Shown here one piece after another: positions 1 through 5,511 of a DNA stretch of 5,607 nucleotides. How positions within the stretch are numbered: position 1 is the first letter of the stretch; each line of letters starts with the position of its first letter. This DNA is from Kiritimatiellia bacterium (GTDB taxonomy: Bacteria; Verrucomicrobiota; Kiritimatiellia; RFP12; DVOR01): assembly GCA_017548245.1 (NCBI GenBank), contig JAFYMU010000132.1, positions 1-5,607 of the forward strand, written 5' to 3'. The notes below the pieces were generated by a model. It saw nothing but the letters and a program-made list of their open reading frames with translations, searched no databases and was not told the origin of the DNA. Both the position numbers and the translations under genes were made by a program.

Positions 1-92
1 GCTGCGTGCATGTTGGTGCGACTCGTGGAAATGGACTAGCCCTCTTGTGAAGCGACTACTTTGGCTGGCTTTCGCCGCTGGCGACTTTGGGT

Positions 93-142
93 GTGGCCCT
101 GCCACCGCGGGGTGCAGGGGCGGCGTGAGCCCCTGCAAAGCG
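93..142. repeat. GC-rich intergenic repeat block, copy A
   Basis: This block opens with GTGGCCCTGCCACCGC, itself able to form a small GTGG/CCAC hairpin. It continues through the inverted repeat TGCAGGGG/CCCCTGCA and closes with CCCTGCAAAGCG. The same opening and closing elements recur in the same order at 313-328 and 374-385. That shared order suggests two degenerate copies of one intergenic element rather than chance. I do not recognise a named repeat family. Confidence 0.5.
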
Positions 143-312
143 CAAAGGCGGCATCGCGGGGCACGCAGTGCCATGGCGTCCGCGATAAGCGTCCTTTGCA
201 AGATTTGCGGAGCTCGCGGAAAACAGCGAAGCACCCTTCTGGCAGTGCTGCGGCGGAGCCGCCCATTTCCCAGCAAAGCCTTTTTCAAAATTGGGGTAAA
301 GCGCCCATGGGC

Positions 313-400
313 GTGGCCCTGCCACCGCTTTCGCGGGGGCGTGGGGGCGATGCAAGCCCCCACAGAGCGGAAGCCCTGCAAAGCGGCCCCCACATAGCGC
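313..400. repeat. GC-rich intergenic repeat block, copy B
   Basis: This second copy begins with the same GTGGCCCTGCCACCGC as copy A and includes the closing CCCTGCAAAGCG at 374-385. Between and after these lie GTGGGGGC (341-348) and two identical GCCCCCAC arms (356-363 and 386-393). Three short tandem modules end in AGAGCG, AAAGCG and ATAGCG. The block is longer than copy A, as if a hairpin-plus-AGCG module had been duplicated. Its right end overlaps the terminator-like hairpin ahead of the lipoprotein gene. Confidence 0.5.
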
Positions 401-437
401 TGGCTCTGTGTAGGGGTGTCTTTTTCATTGTTTTTTT
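388..437 (+). terminator. Possible intrinsic terminator upstream of the lipoprotein-lpxB operon
   Basis: CCCCACAT (388-395) can pair with GTGT-A-GGGG (408-416). This leaves one bulged A, one G-T pair and a 12-base loop. A T-rich stretch follows: five T at 421-425 and seven T at 431-437. The long loop, the bulge and the broken T tract make it weaker than the two clear terminators in this window. It could end transcription of an unseen upstream gene, or act as the terminator arm of an attenuator because the GCCCCCAC arm has an alternative partner at 341-348. Confidence 0.35.
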
Positions 438-468
438 CATCTTTATAAGGTTCTGGGGGGCGGGGTTG

Positions 469-477
469 TGCTATAGT
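469..477 (+). promoter_or_regulatory. Possible extended -10 promoter for the lipoprotein-lpxB operon
   Basis: TGC followed by TATAGT fits the extended -10 form TGnTATAAT with one mismatch. No convincing -35 is seen at normal spacing. Initiation about seven bases downstream would start the transcript near 484, only a few bases before the ATG at 488. This would give a nearly leaderless message, consistent with the lack of a clear Shine-Dalgarno sequence there. Confidence 0.3.
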
Positions 478-487
478 TTATGATGTT

Positions 488-940
488 ATGAAAAGAATGT
501 TTGCCTTTTTGCTTGTAGGCTTGAGTTTAACGGGTTGCCTCTCGGTGTCGTATCAACGTTTAGAGATGCCGGATGGGGTGACGTTGGCAAAGCATGAAAC
601 GCGTGCACGGTACGAGCATTTGTTGGAACAGCCCTGCCGTCATATGACCGCGTTTTGCCCCGATCAGTGTGACCACGGTGGGGTGTATGCCGTTTTTACA
701 ATTGAGTCCTACACCCATTACCAACAGTTCACTGAGTATGGGGACGAACCCCAAGAGTCCTTTGCGATTCGGCTGTGGATGCCGAATGGTTCGCCTGATC
801 CTGAGACGCCGACTGCGTTGCGCAAGACGATTGGCGACCTCGATGCTGGGCAAACGGTGACCTTGCATTGGAACCACATCTATCGCATTACCGAACAGGG
901 TAACTTCCCGGTTCGCACAGTCACCTATTTAGCGGAGTAA
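488..940 (+). CDS. Small predicted lipoprotein of unknown function
   Basis: This 150-residue protein starts with a textbook type II signal peptide: Lys2-Arg3, a hydrophobic stretch (4-14) and the lipobox LTGC (14-17). Cleavage before Cys17 and lipidation are expected, leaving a mature part of about 134 residues outside the inner membrane. Leu18 follows the lipid-bearing cysteine, with no Asp at +2, so outer-membrane sorting is possible. The mature part contains three further cysteines in C50-x6-C57-x3-C61 (CPDQCDHGG at 57-65), a YGD at 84-86 and WNH at 128-130. It looks like one compact, probably beta-rich domain. I do not recognise a named family. The Cys/His cluster could bind metal or form a disulfide. 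The ATG at 488 is chosen because it gives the signal peptide; ATGs at 480 and 483 are out of frame. lpxB begins four bases after the stop, suggesting an envelope-related role. Confidence 0.85.
   Translation: MKRMFAFLLVGLSLTGCLSVSYQRLEMPDGVTLAKHETRARYEHLLEQPCRHMTAFCPDQCDHGGVYAVFTIESYTHYQQFTEYGDEPQESFAIRLWMPNGSPDPETPTALRKTIGDLDAGQTVTLHWNHIYRITEQGNFPVRTVTYLAE
934..937 (+). promoter_or_regulatory. Ribosome binding site of lpxB inside the lipoprotein gene end
   Basis: GGAG lies in the last codons of the upstream gene, seven bases before the lpxB ATG at 945. The signal overlaps the end of the lipoprotein reading frame, so translation of the two genes is probably coupled. It also supports 945 as the lpxB start. 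Confidence 0.6.
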
Positions 941-944
941 GGTT

Positions 945-2102
945 ATGACAGAAGCGCCTTTGAAAGTGTTGATGGCCGCAGGCGAAGTCTCTGGCGACAT
1001 GTATGGTGGGGCGTTGATTCGCGCCCTTCGCAAACAGTATCCGAACCGCACCATTGAGGTTCGCGGCATGGGTGGCGATGCGATGAAGGCCGAGGGGGCC
1101 ACCCTCCTCCACCACACCGATGCATTGGGGGCAATGGGCATCTTTGAAGTGCTCGCCAAATTGCGTTATTTCAAGCAGGTGATGAAGGATATGGTCGCCT
1201 TGGCCGAGACGTGGAAGCCCGACGTCTTGATTACGCTTGACTACTACTCCTTCAATATCGCCCTCGCGGAGAAGGTGAAGGCGTTGGGCGTGCGAACCGT
1301 ACACTATATTTCGCCCAAGGTGTGGGTCTGGCGCAGTGGTCGTATTGACCGTATGGCGAAGGCTTATGACCTGCTGCTCTGCATCTTCCCCTTCGAACCT
1401 GCCCTTTACGAACCCGCAGGGTTGCCCGCGGTCTATGTGGGCCACCCTTTGGTTGAACAGGCCGCCGCCACGTGGAGCGAGGCCGAACCCGCCTTGCCGT
1501 GGTCGGGCAAGCACAAAATCGCCCTCCTGCCGGGTTCGCGTGCTGGCGAGATTCGTTCGATCCTGCCCACCTTCTTGAAGGCGGCCCGTCGCATTGAAAT
1601 GGTGAAGGACTACGACTGCTCTTTCATCCTCCCAGTGCCGACGCCAAAGATGCGCGGCGAGGTGGAACGCATCCTTGCCAAAACCCCGCTCCCACGCCAT
1701 TTGACGGTAGTGGACGGCAATGCGCGTCACGTCATGCGTCAGGCTCACGCCGCAATGATTGCAAGCGGCACGGCGACCCTTGAAGCCTGCTTGATGAACT
1801 GTCCTGCCGTGCTCGCCTACCGCGTGAGTTTCGTGACCGAATGCATTGCCCGTTTGGTCCTGCCCAAGGCCTCCTTTAGATTCGCCGGCCTTGTGAATAT
1901 CATCGCCAACAAGAGCGTCATGACCGAACTCCTCCAGCGTGATTTTAACATCTACAATACGGCCGCCGAGGTCTTGGGTTATTTGCGCAACACGCCGGCA
2001 CGACGTAAGTTGCTTGAAGCCTACGCAGAAGTTCGCACCCAATTGGGCGAACCCGGTGCAACCGACCGCGCCGCCGAGGCGATTGCAGGATTGTTGAACT
2101 AA
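945..2102 (+). CDS. lpxB: Lipid-A-disaccharide synthase LpxB
   Basis: LpxB is a peripheral inner-membrane glycosyltransferase (family GT19). It joins UDP-2,3-diacylglucosamine to lipid X, forming the beta-1,6 disaccharide of lipid A and releasing UDP. The 385-residue length is normal for the family. Visible hallmarks are AAGEVSGD (11-18), GMGGDAM (41-47), the AMGIFEVL segment (63-70), HYISPKVWVWR (120-130), IFPFEP (147-152), VGHPLV (165-170), LLPGSRAGEI (194-203) and ASGTATLEA (273-281). Asp99 matches the catalytic Asp98 of E. coli LpxB and Arg199 matches Arg201. The usual IDAPDFN segment reads LDYYSFN here, so the second Asp is a Ser (Ser102). The ATG at 945 has an upstream GGAG and begins just before the conserved N terminus. 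The common lpxA/fabZ neighbours are absent from this window. A strong terminator 20 bases after the stop makes lpxB the last gene of its operon. Confidence 0.97.
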   Translation: MTEAPLKVLMAAGEVSGDMYGGALIRALRKQYPNRTIEVRGMGGDAMKAEGATLLHHTDALGAMGIFEVLAKLRYFKQVMKDMVALAETWKPDVLITLDYYSFNIALAEKVKALGVRTVHYISPKVWVWRSGRIDRMAKAYDLLLCIFPFEPALYEPAGLPAVYVGHPLVEQAAATWSEAEPALPWSGKHKIALLPGSRAGEIRSILPTFLKAARRIEMVKDYDCSFILPVPTPKMRGEVERILAKTPLPRHLTVVDGNARHVMRQAHAAMIASGTATLEACLMNCPAVLAYRVSFVTECIARLVLPKASFRFAGLVNIIANKSVMTELLQRDFNIYNTAAEVLGYLRNTPARRKLLEAYAEVRTQLGEPGATDRAAEAIAGLLN

Positions 2103-2121
2103 CTTTGCGTTTGTTTGTGGG

Positions 2122-2158
2122 AAGGCGTGTTTCCAATCGGAAGCACGCCTTTTATTTT
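2122..2158 (+). terminator. Intrinsic terminator of the lipoprotein-lpxB operon
   Basis: AAGGCGTGTTTCC (2122-2134) pairs with GGAAGCACGCCTT (2139-2151) over 13 base pairs, one of them G-T. The loop is AATC, and TATTTTT follows. It lies 20 bases after the lpxB stop. The compact loop, long stem and T tract make it a strong Rho-independent terminator. Confidence 0.93.
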
Positions 2159-2178
2159 TCTACCTTACGAGGGGATGA

Positions 2179-2216
2179 TTTCAAAGTGCAATTTCAAAGT
2201 GCACATTTTGCACTTT
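2179..2216. promoter_or_regulatory. AAAGTGCA direct and inverted repeat cluster upstream of adhE
   Basis: TTTCAAAGTGCA occurs twice in tandem with a 13-base period (2179-2190 and 2192-2203). The second AAAGTGCA (2196-2203) forms a perfect inverted repeat with TGCACTTT (2209-2216) across CATTT. Three half-sites of one 8-base word within 38 bases resemble an operator for a dimeric regulator. The hairpin is not followed by a T tract, so a terminator is less likely. It lies about 160 bases upstream of the predicted adhE -35, so an upstream activator or repressor site is the natural guess. I cannot name the regulator. Confidence 0.45.
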
Positions 2217-2257
2217 AGAGCGGGGTATCTTGCACGTTGAAGGGGAACTTAAAAAAG

Positions 2258-2274
2258 GCCGTACGGCACGTGCC
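2258..2274. promoter_or_regulatory. Two overlapping perfect palindromes in the adhE upstream region
   Basis: GCCGTACGGC (2258-2267) and GGCACGTGCC (2265-2274) are both perfect 10-base palindromes sharing the central GGC. Together they read GCC-GTAC-GGC-ACGT-GCC, alternating half-sites spaced every seven bases. Such stacked symmetry in a promoter region suggests a protein binding site, but no known consensus was recognised. Confidence 0.35.
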
Positions 2275-2279
2275 AATTG

Positions 2280-2324
2280 ACGCAGTTTTAATCTCTATTA
2301 AGGGTAAAAAGAATACGCAGTTTT
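2280..2324. repeat. Ten-base direct repeat ACGCAGTTTT
   Basis: ACGCAGTTTT occurs at 2280-2289 and again at 2315-2324, with starts 35 bases apart, between the palindromes and the adhE promoter. The pair could be a regulator site or chance similarity; nothing else supports either reading. Confidence 0.25.
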
Positions 2325-2376
2325 TGGGAAGTGAATGTATTCGAATGGCTTAAAATCAAGGTTTTTCTTTTTTTGC

Positions 2377-2405
2377 TTGACTTTTCAAAAGGAATAATCG
2401 ATACT
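2377..2405 (+). promoter_or_regulatory. Sigma70-type promoter of adhE
   Basis: TTGACT (2377-2382) and GATACT (2400-2405) are separated by exactly 17 bases. They match the -35 and -10 consensus at five and four of six positions. Transcription would begin near 2412, leaving a leader of about 36 bases with no room for a riboswitch. The spacer carries CTTTT-C-AAAAG (2381-2391), a small symmetric sequence where a repressor could sit. AT-rich DNA just upstream, including a T run at 2361-2374, could help as an UP-like element. Confidence 0.6.
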
Positions 2406-2435
2406 TTTGTACCGATTTACCCATTTTAACCCATA

Positions 2436-2441
2436 AAGGAG
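2436..2441 (+). promoter_or_regulatory. Ribosome binding site of adhE
   Basis: AAGGAG ends six bases before the ATG at 2448. It is a near-ideal Shine-Dalgarno sequence. It fixes the start of AdhE at 2448, so the unusual Ala/Lys/Pro-rich N terminus is really translated and not a start-site artefact. Confidence 0.85.
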
Positions 2442-2447
2442 ATCATT

Positions 2448-5159
2448 ATGGCAACGAAGAAAGCAGCTCCTAAGACGAGCGCAAAGGCTGCCCCGAAGGC
2501 TGCTCCTGCAGCACCGGCTAAACCGGTCGTGGACGAAGCCGCCCAGTTGAAGGAACTGGATGAATTGATGGAGCGCGTGAAGAAGGCCCAGGCCATCTAC
2601 TCGACCTACACCCAGGAACAGGTGGACAAGATTTTCCGTGAGTGCGCACTCTCTGCTTGCGCCCACCGTATCGAGTTGGCTAAGCTCGCCGTGGAAGAAA
2701 CCGGCATGGGCGTGTTGGAAGATAAGGTCATCAAGAACCACTTCGCTTCCGAATTCATCTACAACTCCTATAAGGATGCCAAGACCTGCGGCGAATTGGA
2801 ATATGACGCCACTTATGGTATCCGTCGCATCGCTGAACCGATCGGTATCATCGCTGGTATCGTGCCGACGACGAACCCCACCTCGACGGCTATCTTCAAG
2901 GCTTTGATCGCCCTCAAGACCCGTAACGGTATCGTCTTCTCGCCGCACCCCCGCGCTAAGCAGGCCACCTACGAAGCAGCGATGATCATTCACCGCGCCG
3001 CTGTGCGTGCTGGTGCTCCTGAAGGCATCGTTGGCTGCATCAAGGAACCCACGATGGCGATGTCGGCTGCCCTCATGCACCACAAGCACACGAACCTCAT
3101 CCTCGCAACGGGTGGTCCGGGCATGGTGCAGGCTGCTTACTCTTCGGGTAAGCCCGCCCTCGGCGTGGGCGCAGGTAACACCCCTGCTCTCATCGACGAA
3201 ACGGCTCACTACAAGATGGCCGTCTCCTCCATTTTGATGTCGAAGACCTTCGACAACGGCATGATCTGCGCTTCGGAACAGTCCGTGATCGTGGTGGATT
3301 CGCTTTACGAAACCGTGAAGCAGGAATTCATCGAACGCGGTGCTTACCTCTTGAACGCTGCTGAACGCAAGAAAGTCGCTGCGACCATCTTCGTGGACGG
3401 CCACTTGAATGCCAAGATCGTCGGTCAGCCCGCATGGAAGATTGCGGAAATGGCCGGCTTCAGCGTGCCGAAGTCCGCAAAGGTGCTCATTGGTGAAACC
3501 AAGGACATCACCATGGGTCCGGAAGAACCCTTCTCGCACGAAAAGCTCTCCCCTGTGTTGGCCCTCTATCGCGCTAAGAACTTCGAAGAAGGCGCAATGA
3601 TGGCTAAGAAGCTCATCGAAGCAGGTGGTTTAGGTCACACCTCGGTGTTCTACACCAACCCCGCAAACACCGACCGCATCAAGTCCTACGGCACGATGTT
3701 GCCCACCGGCCGTGTGCTCGTGAACATCCCCGCTTCGCAGGGTGCAATCGGCGACCTCTACAACTTCAAACTGGCTCCCTCGTTGACGCTCGGTTGCGGC
3801 TCCTGGGGCGGTAACGCTGTCTCTGAAAACATTGGAGTGAAGCATCTTATGAACGTCAAGACCATTGCTGAACGTCGCGAAAACATGCTCTGGTTCAAGG
3901 TCCCGCCGAAAGTTTACTTCAAGTACGGTTGCTTGCCCTTCGCACTCCGCGAAATCAACGACCGCAAGCGCGCCTTCGTGGTGACGGATAAGCCGCTCTT
4001 CGATCTCGGTTACACCGAAAAGGTGACCTCTGTGCTCGAAGATATGGGCATCGACGTGGAAATCTTCTACGAAGTGAAGCCTGACCCTGACACAGACACC
4101 ATCGAAGCCGGTTTGGCTCGTATGAACTCCTTCAAGCCGGACTTGATCATCGCGCTCGGTGGCGGTTCGCCGATGGACGCTGCAAAGATGATGTGGTTGC
4201 GCTACGAAAATCCGGAAGCCAAGTTCGAAGACATGGCGATGCGCTTCATGGATATCGAAAAGCGTATCTACACCTTCCCGAAGCTCGGCGCGAAGGCCAT
4301 CATGGTGGCAATCCCGACGACCTCTGGTACGGGTTCTGAAGTGACGCCGTTCGCTGTGGTGACCGATTCTCGTACGCACAAGAAGTACCCGATCGCTGAC
4401 TACGCGTTGACCCCGGATATCGCTATCGCAGACCCTGAATTGGTGCTCTCCATGCCGCGCGGCCTCACCGCTGCTTCCGGTATCGACGCCCTCGTTCACG
4501 CCCTCGAAGCCATGGTCTCGGTGCTCTCCACGGAATGGTCGAACGCCCTCAGCCTCGAAGCCATCCGCTTGGTCTTCAAGTACCTCAAGCAGAGCTACGA
4601 TGAAGGTGGTACGAACCGTAAGGCTCGCGAAAAGATGCACTACGCATCCAACATCGCTGGTATGGCCTTCGCGAACGCATTCCTCGGCCTCTGCCACTCG
4701 ATGGCTCACAAGCTCGGTGCGAAGTACAACATTCCTCACGGTGTGGCGAACGCATTGCTCATCTGCGACATCATCCGTTACAATGCGGTTGAAAACCCCT
4801 CCAAGCAGGCAATCTTCCCGCAGTACACCTACCCGATGGCACGTTCTCGTTATGCCCGCGTGGCTGACGTGCTCGGCTTGGGCTACGGCTTGAGCGACGC
4901 TGAAAAGGTGGACGCACTCGTCAAGGCTGTGGACGGCCTCAAGAAGTCCGTCGGCATCCCCGAATCCATCCAGGCTTGGGGCATCCCCGAAGAAGACTTC
5001 CTCGCTTACGTGGACACGCTCTCGGAAGAAGCATTCGACGATCAGTGCACGCCGGCTAACCCGCGCTACCCGCTCATCGCTGAAATCCGCGAAATCTACC
5101 TCAAGGCCTACTACGGTGCAAAGTACAAGGCCGCTGAAGGCGCTCCTGCAATCGACTAA
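2448..5159 (+). CDS. adhE: Bifunctional acetaldehyde-CoA/alcohol dehydrogenase AdhE
   Basis: AdhE reduces acetyl-CoA to acetaldehyde and then to ethanol with two NADH, regenerating NAD+ during fermentation. It acts in the cytoplasm, and AdhE proteins assemble into filaments called spirosomes. The 903 residues hold an aldehyde dehydrogenase domain (about 35-475), a linker, and an iron-dependent alcohol dehydrogenase domain (about 485-890). FDNGMICASEQS (268-279) carries the acyl-enzyme cysteine Cys274, equivalent to E. coli Cys246. GAGN lies at 241-244. The second domain shows GGGSPMDAAK (571-580), TTSGTGSE (624-631) and all four metal ligands: Asp680, His684, His750 and His764. Residues 1-26 are an Ala/Lys/Pro-rich tail (22 of 26), absent from E. 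coli AdhE. The gene is monocistronic, with its own promoter, strong ribosome binding site and terminator. Codon use is strongly biased (GAA for Glu, AAG for Lys, CTC/TTG for Leu), implying high expression. Confidence 0.98.
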   Translation: MATKKAAPKTSAKAAPKAAPAAPAKPVVDEAAQLKELDELMERVKKAQAIYSTYTQEQVDKIFRECALSACAHRIELAKLAVEETGMGVLEDKVIKNHFASEFIYNSYKDAKTCGELEYDATYGIRRIAEPIGIIAGIVPTTNPTSTAIFKALIALKTRNGIVFSPHPRAKQATYEAAMIIHRAAVRAGAPEGIVGCIKEPTMAMSAALMHHKHTNLILATGGPGMVQAAYSSGKPALGVGAGNTPALIDETAHYKMAVSSILMSKTFDNGMICASEQSVIVVDSLYETVKQEFIERGAYLLNAAERKKVAATIFVDGHLNAKIVGQPAWKIAEMAGFSVPKSAKVLIGETKDITMGPEEPFSHEKLSPVLALYRAKNFEEGAMMAKKLIEAGGLGHTSVFYTNPANTDRIKSYGTMLPTGRVLVNIPASQGAIGDLYNFKLAPSLTLGCGSWGGNAVSENIGVKHLMNVKTIAERRENMLWFKVPPKVYFKYGCLPFALREINDRKRAFVVTDKPLFDLGYTEKVTSVLEDMGIDVEIFYEVKPDPDTDTIEAGLARMNSFKPDLIIALGGGSPMDAAKMMWLRYENPEAKFEDMAMRFMDIEKRIYTFPKLGAKAIMVAIPTTSGTGSEVTPFAVVTDSRTHKKYPIADYALTPDIAIADPELVLSMPRGLTAASGIDALVHALEAMVSVLSTEWSNALSLEAIRLVFKYLKQSYDEGGTNRKAREKMHYASNIAGMAFANAFLGLCHSMAHKLGAKYNIPHGVANALLICDIIRYNAVENPSKQAIFPQYTYPMARSRYARVADVLGLGYGLSDAEKVDALVKAVDGLKKSVGIPESIQAWGIPEEDFLAYVDTLSEEAFDDQCTPANPRYPLIAEIREIYLKAYYGAKYKAAEGAPAID

Positions 5160-5175
5160 TCCTCGACTCCAGGAC

Positions 5176-5216
5176 AAAACAAAAGGGCATCCCACCGGAT
5201 GCCCTTTGTTTTTTAT
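5176..5216 (+). terminator. Intrinsic terminator of adhE
   Basis: AAAGGGCATCC (5182-5192) pairs perfectly with GGATGCCCTTT (5197-5207) around the loop CACC. A-T pairs with one bulged A extend the base, and a T tract (5209-5214) follows. The stem starts 22 bases after the adhE stop. The same stem recurs at 5517-5542 with the loop reverse-complemented. Confidence 0.93.
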
Positions 5217-5340
5217 CTCCCCCTCACCCAAAAGCCGAAGCACCCGCCCCCAACCTTCACCGCCACTTCACCCACAGCCCGAACCCTTTTCCGCCCCACC
5301 TGCACGCCCCAAAAGCCCAATCTCCATACCCCTCAATCAC
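5217..5340 (+). other. C-rich, G-poor tract after the adhE terminator, possible Rho-loading site
   Basis: By hand count these 124 bases contain about 67 C and 11 G on the plus strand, a much stronger skew than in the neighbouring genes. C-rich, G-poor, weakly structured RNA is the known signature of Rho utilisation sites. Here it would be made only by polymerases that read through the adhE terminator, so it could act as a backup stop. Plus and minus frames cross it, but their Pro-rich (plus) or Gly/Trp-rich (minus) translations look non-coding. Confidence 0.35.
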
Positions 5341-5341
5341 G

Positions 5342-5474
5342 ATTCGTTGTAAAAAGTGTAGCCCTAACACACTTTTTCGTTGCAAAAAGTGTAGTGATAG
5401 CACATTTATTCGTTGTAAAAAGTGTAGCGACGCCACACTTTTTCGTTGCATTTTTTGTAATGAGCCCCCAAGGG
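5342..5474. repeat. Array of four 33-base tandem units with a palindromic core
   Basis: TTCGTTG begins at 5343, 5376, 5409 and 5442, exactly 33 bases apart each time. The core joins ACACTTTTT to AAAAAGTGT across CGTTG plus C or T, and is itself an inverted repeat. Cores lie at 5369-5392, 5402-5425 and 5435-5458, with a half-degenerate one ending at 5359. Between them are 9-base spacers that all start AG and end C but differ inside: AGCCCTAAC, AGTGATAGC and AGCGACGCC. Odd and even units differ consistently (ATTCGTTGT versus TTTCGTTGC after the first arm), so there is also a 66-base higher-order period: 5342-5384 closely matches 5408-5450 except in the six variable bases. The fourth unit decays. 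The arms can also pair across the spacers to form hairpins. I do not recognise a named family. Confidence 0.85.
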
Positions 5475-5511
5475 CGATGTGAAAAACGCTTCTTTAAGAG
5501 GCTTTACGGTA

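Larger units (their letters stand above)
1..487. other. GC-rich intergenic region without a convincing gene
   Basis: No reading frame here looks like a real protein. Several overlapping frames on both strands stay open only because the DNA is GC-rich, and their translations are rich in Arg, Ala, Pro and Cys with no domain-like pattern. Two plus-strand frames run in from the left edge and stop at 37-39 (TAG) and 48-50 (TGA), so the last codons of an upstream gene could lie in the first 50 bases, but I cannot choose between them. The region holds short inverted repeats: TGCAGGGG/CCCCTGCA (113-120/130-137), a perfect 12-base palindrome (302-313) and GTGGGGGC/GCCCCCAC (341-348/356-363). It also holds two related repeat blocks and a terminator-like hairpin, listed separately. 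No tRNA or rRNA is recognisable. Confidence 0.6.

Noticed and set aside
1..50. C-terminal end of an upstream plus-strand gene
   Set aside because: Two frames end here (stops at 37-39 and 48-50), but 12-15 codons with no motif do not allow a choice, so it was not annotated.
47..483. Several overlapping 76-140 codon frames in the first 480 bases
   Set aside because: Frames on both strands are open at once because stop codons are rare in GC-rich DNA. None has protein-like composition or a credible start, and repeats span them.
921..2042. Minus-strand open frame of about 373 codons opposite lpxB
   Set aside because: It is a mirror of the lpxB coding sequence, with no ribosome binding site or domain pattern noticed; LpxB is certain.
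2264..2280. Sigma54 promoter (GGCACG resembling a -24 element)
   Set aside because: At the required spacing the -12 position reads AATT rather than TTGC, and the GGCACG belongs to a perfect palindrome.
2385..5243. Long minus-strand open frames opposite adhE (about 384 and 537 codons)
   Set aside because: They lie antisense to a gene with unmistakable family motifs. Their openness follows from adhE codon bias, and their translations are rich in His, Arg and Val without recognisable domains.
5342..5474. CRISPR array
   Set aside because: The spacers are only 9 bases and share fixed end bases, far shorter than any CRISPR spacer, and no cas gene is present.
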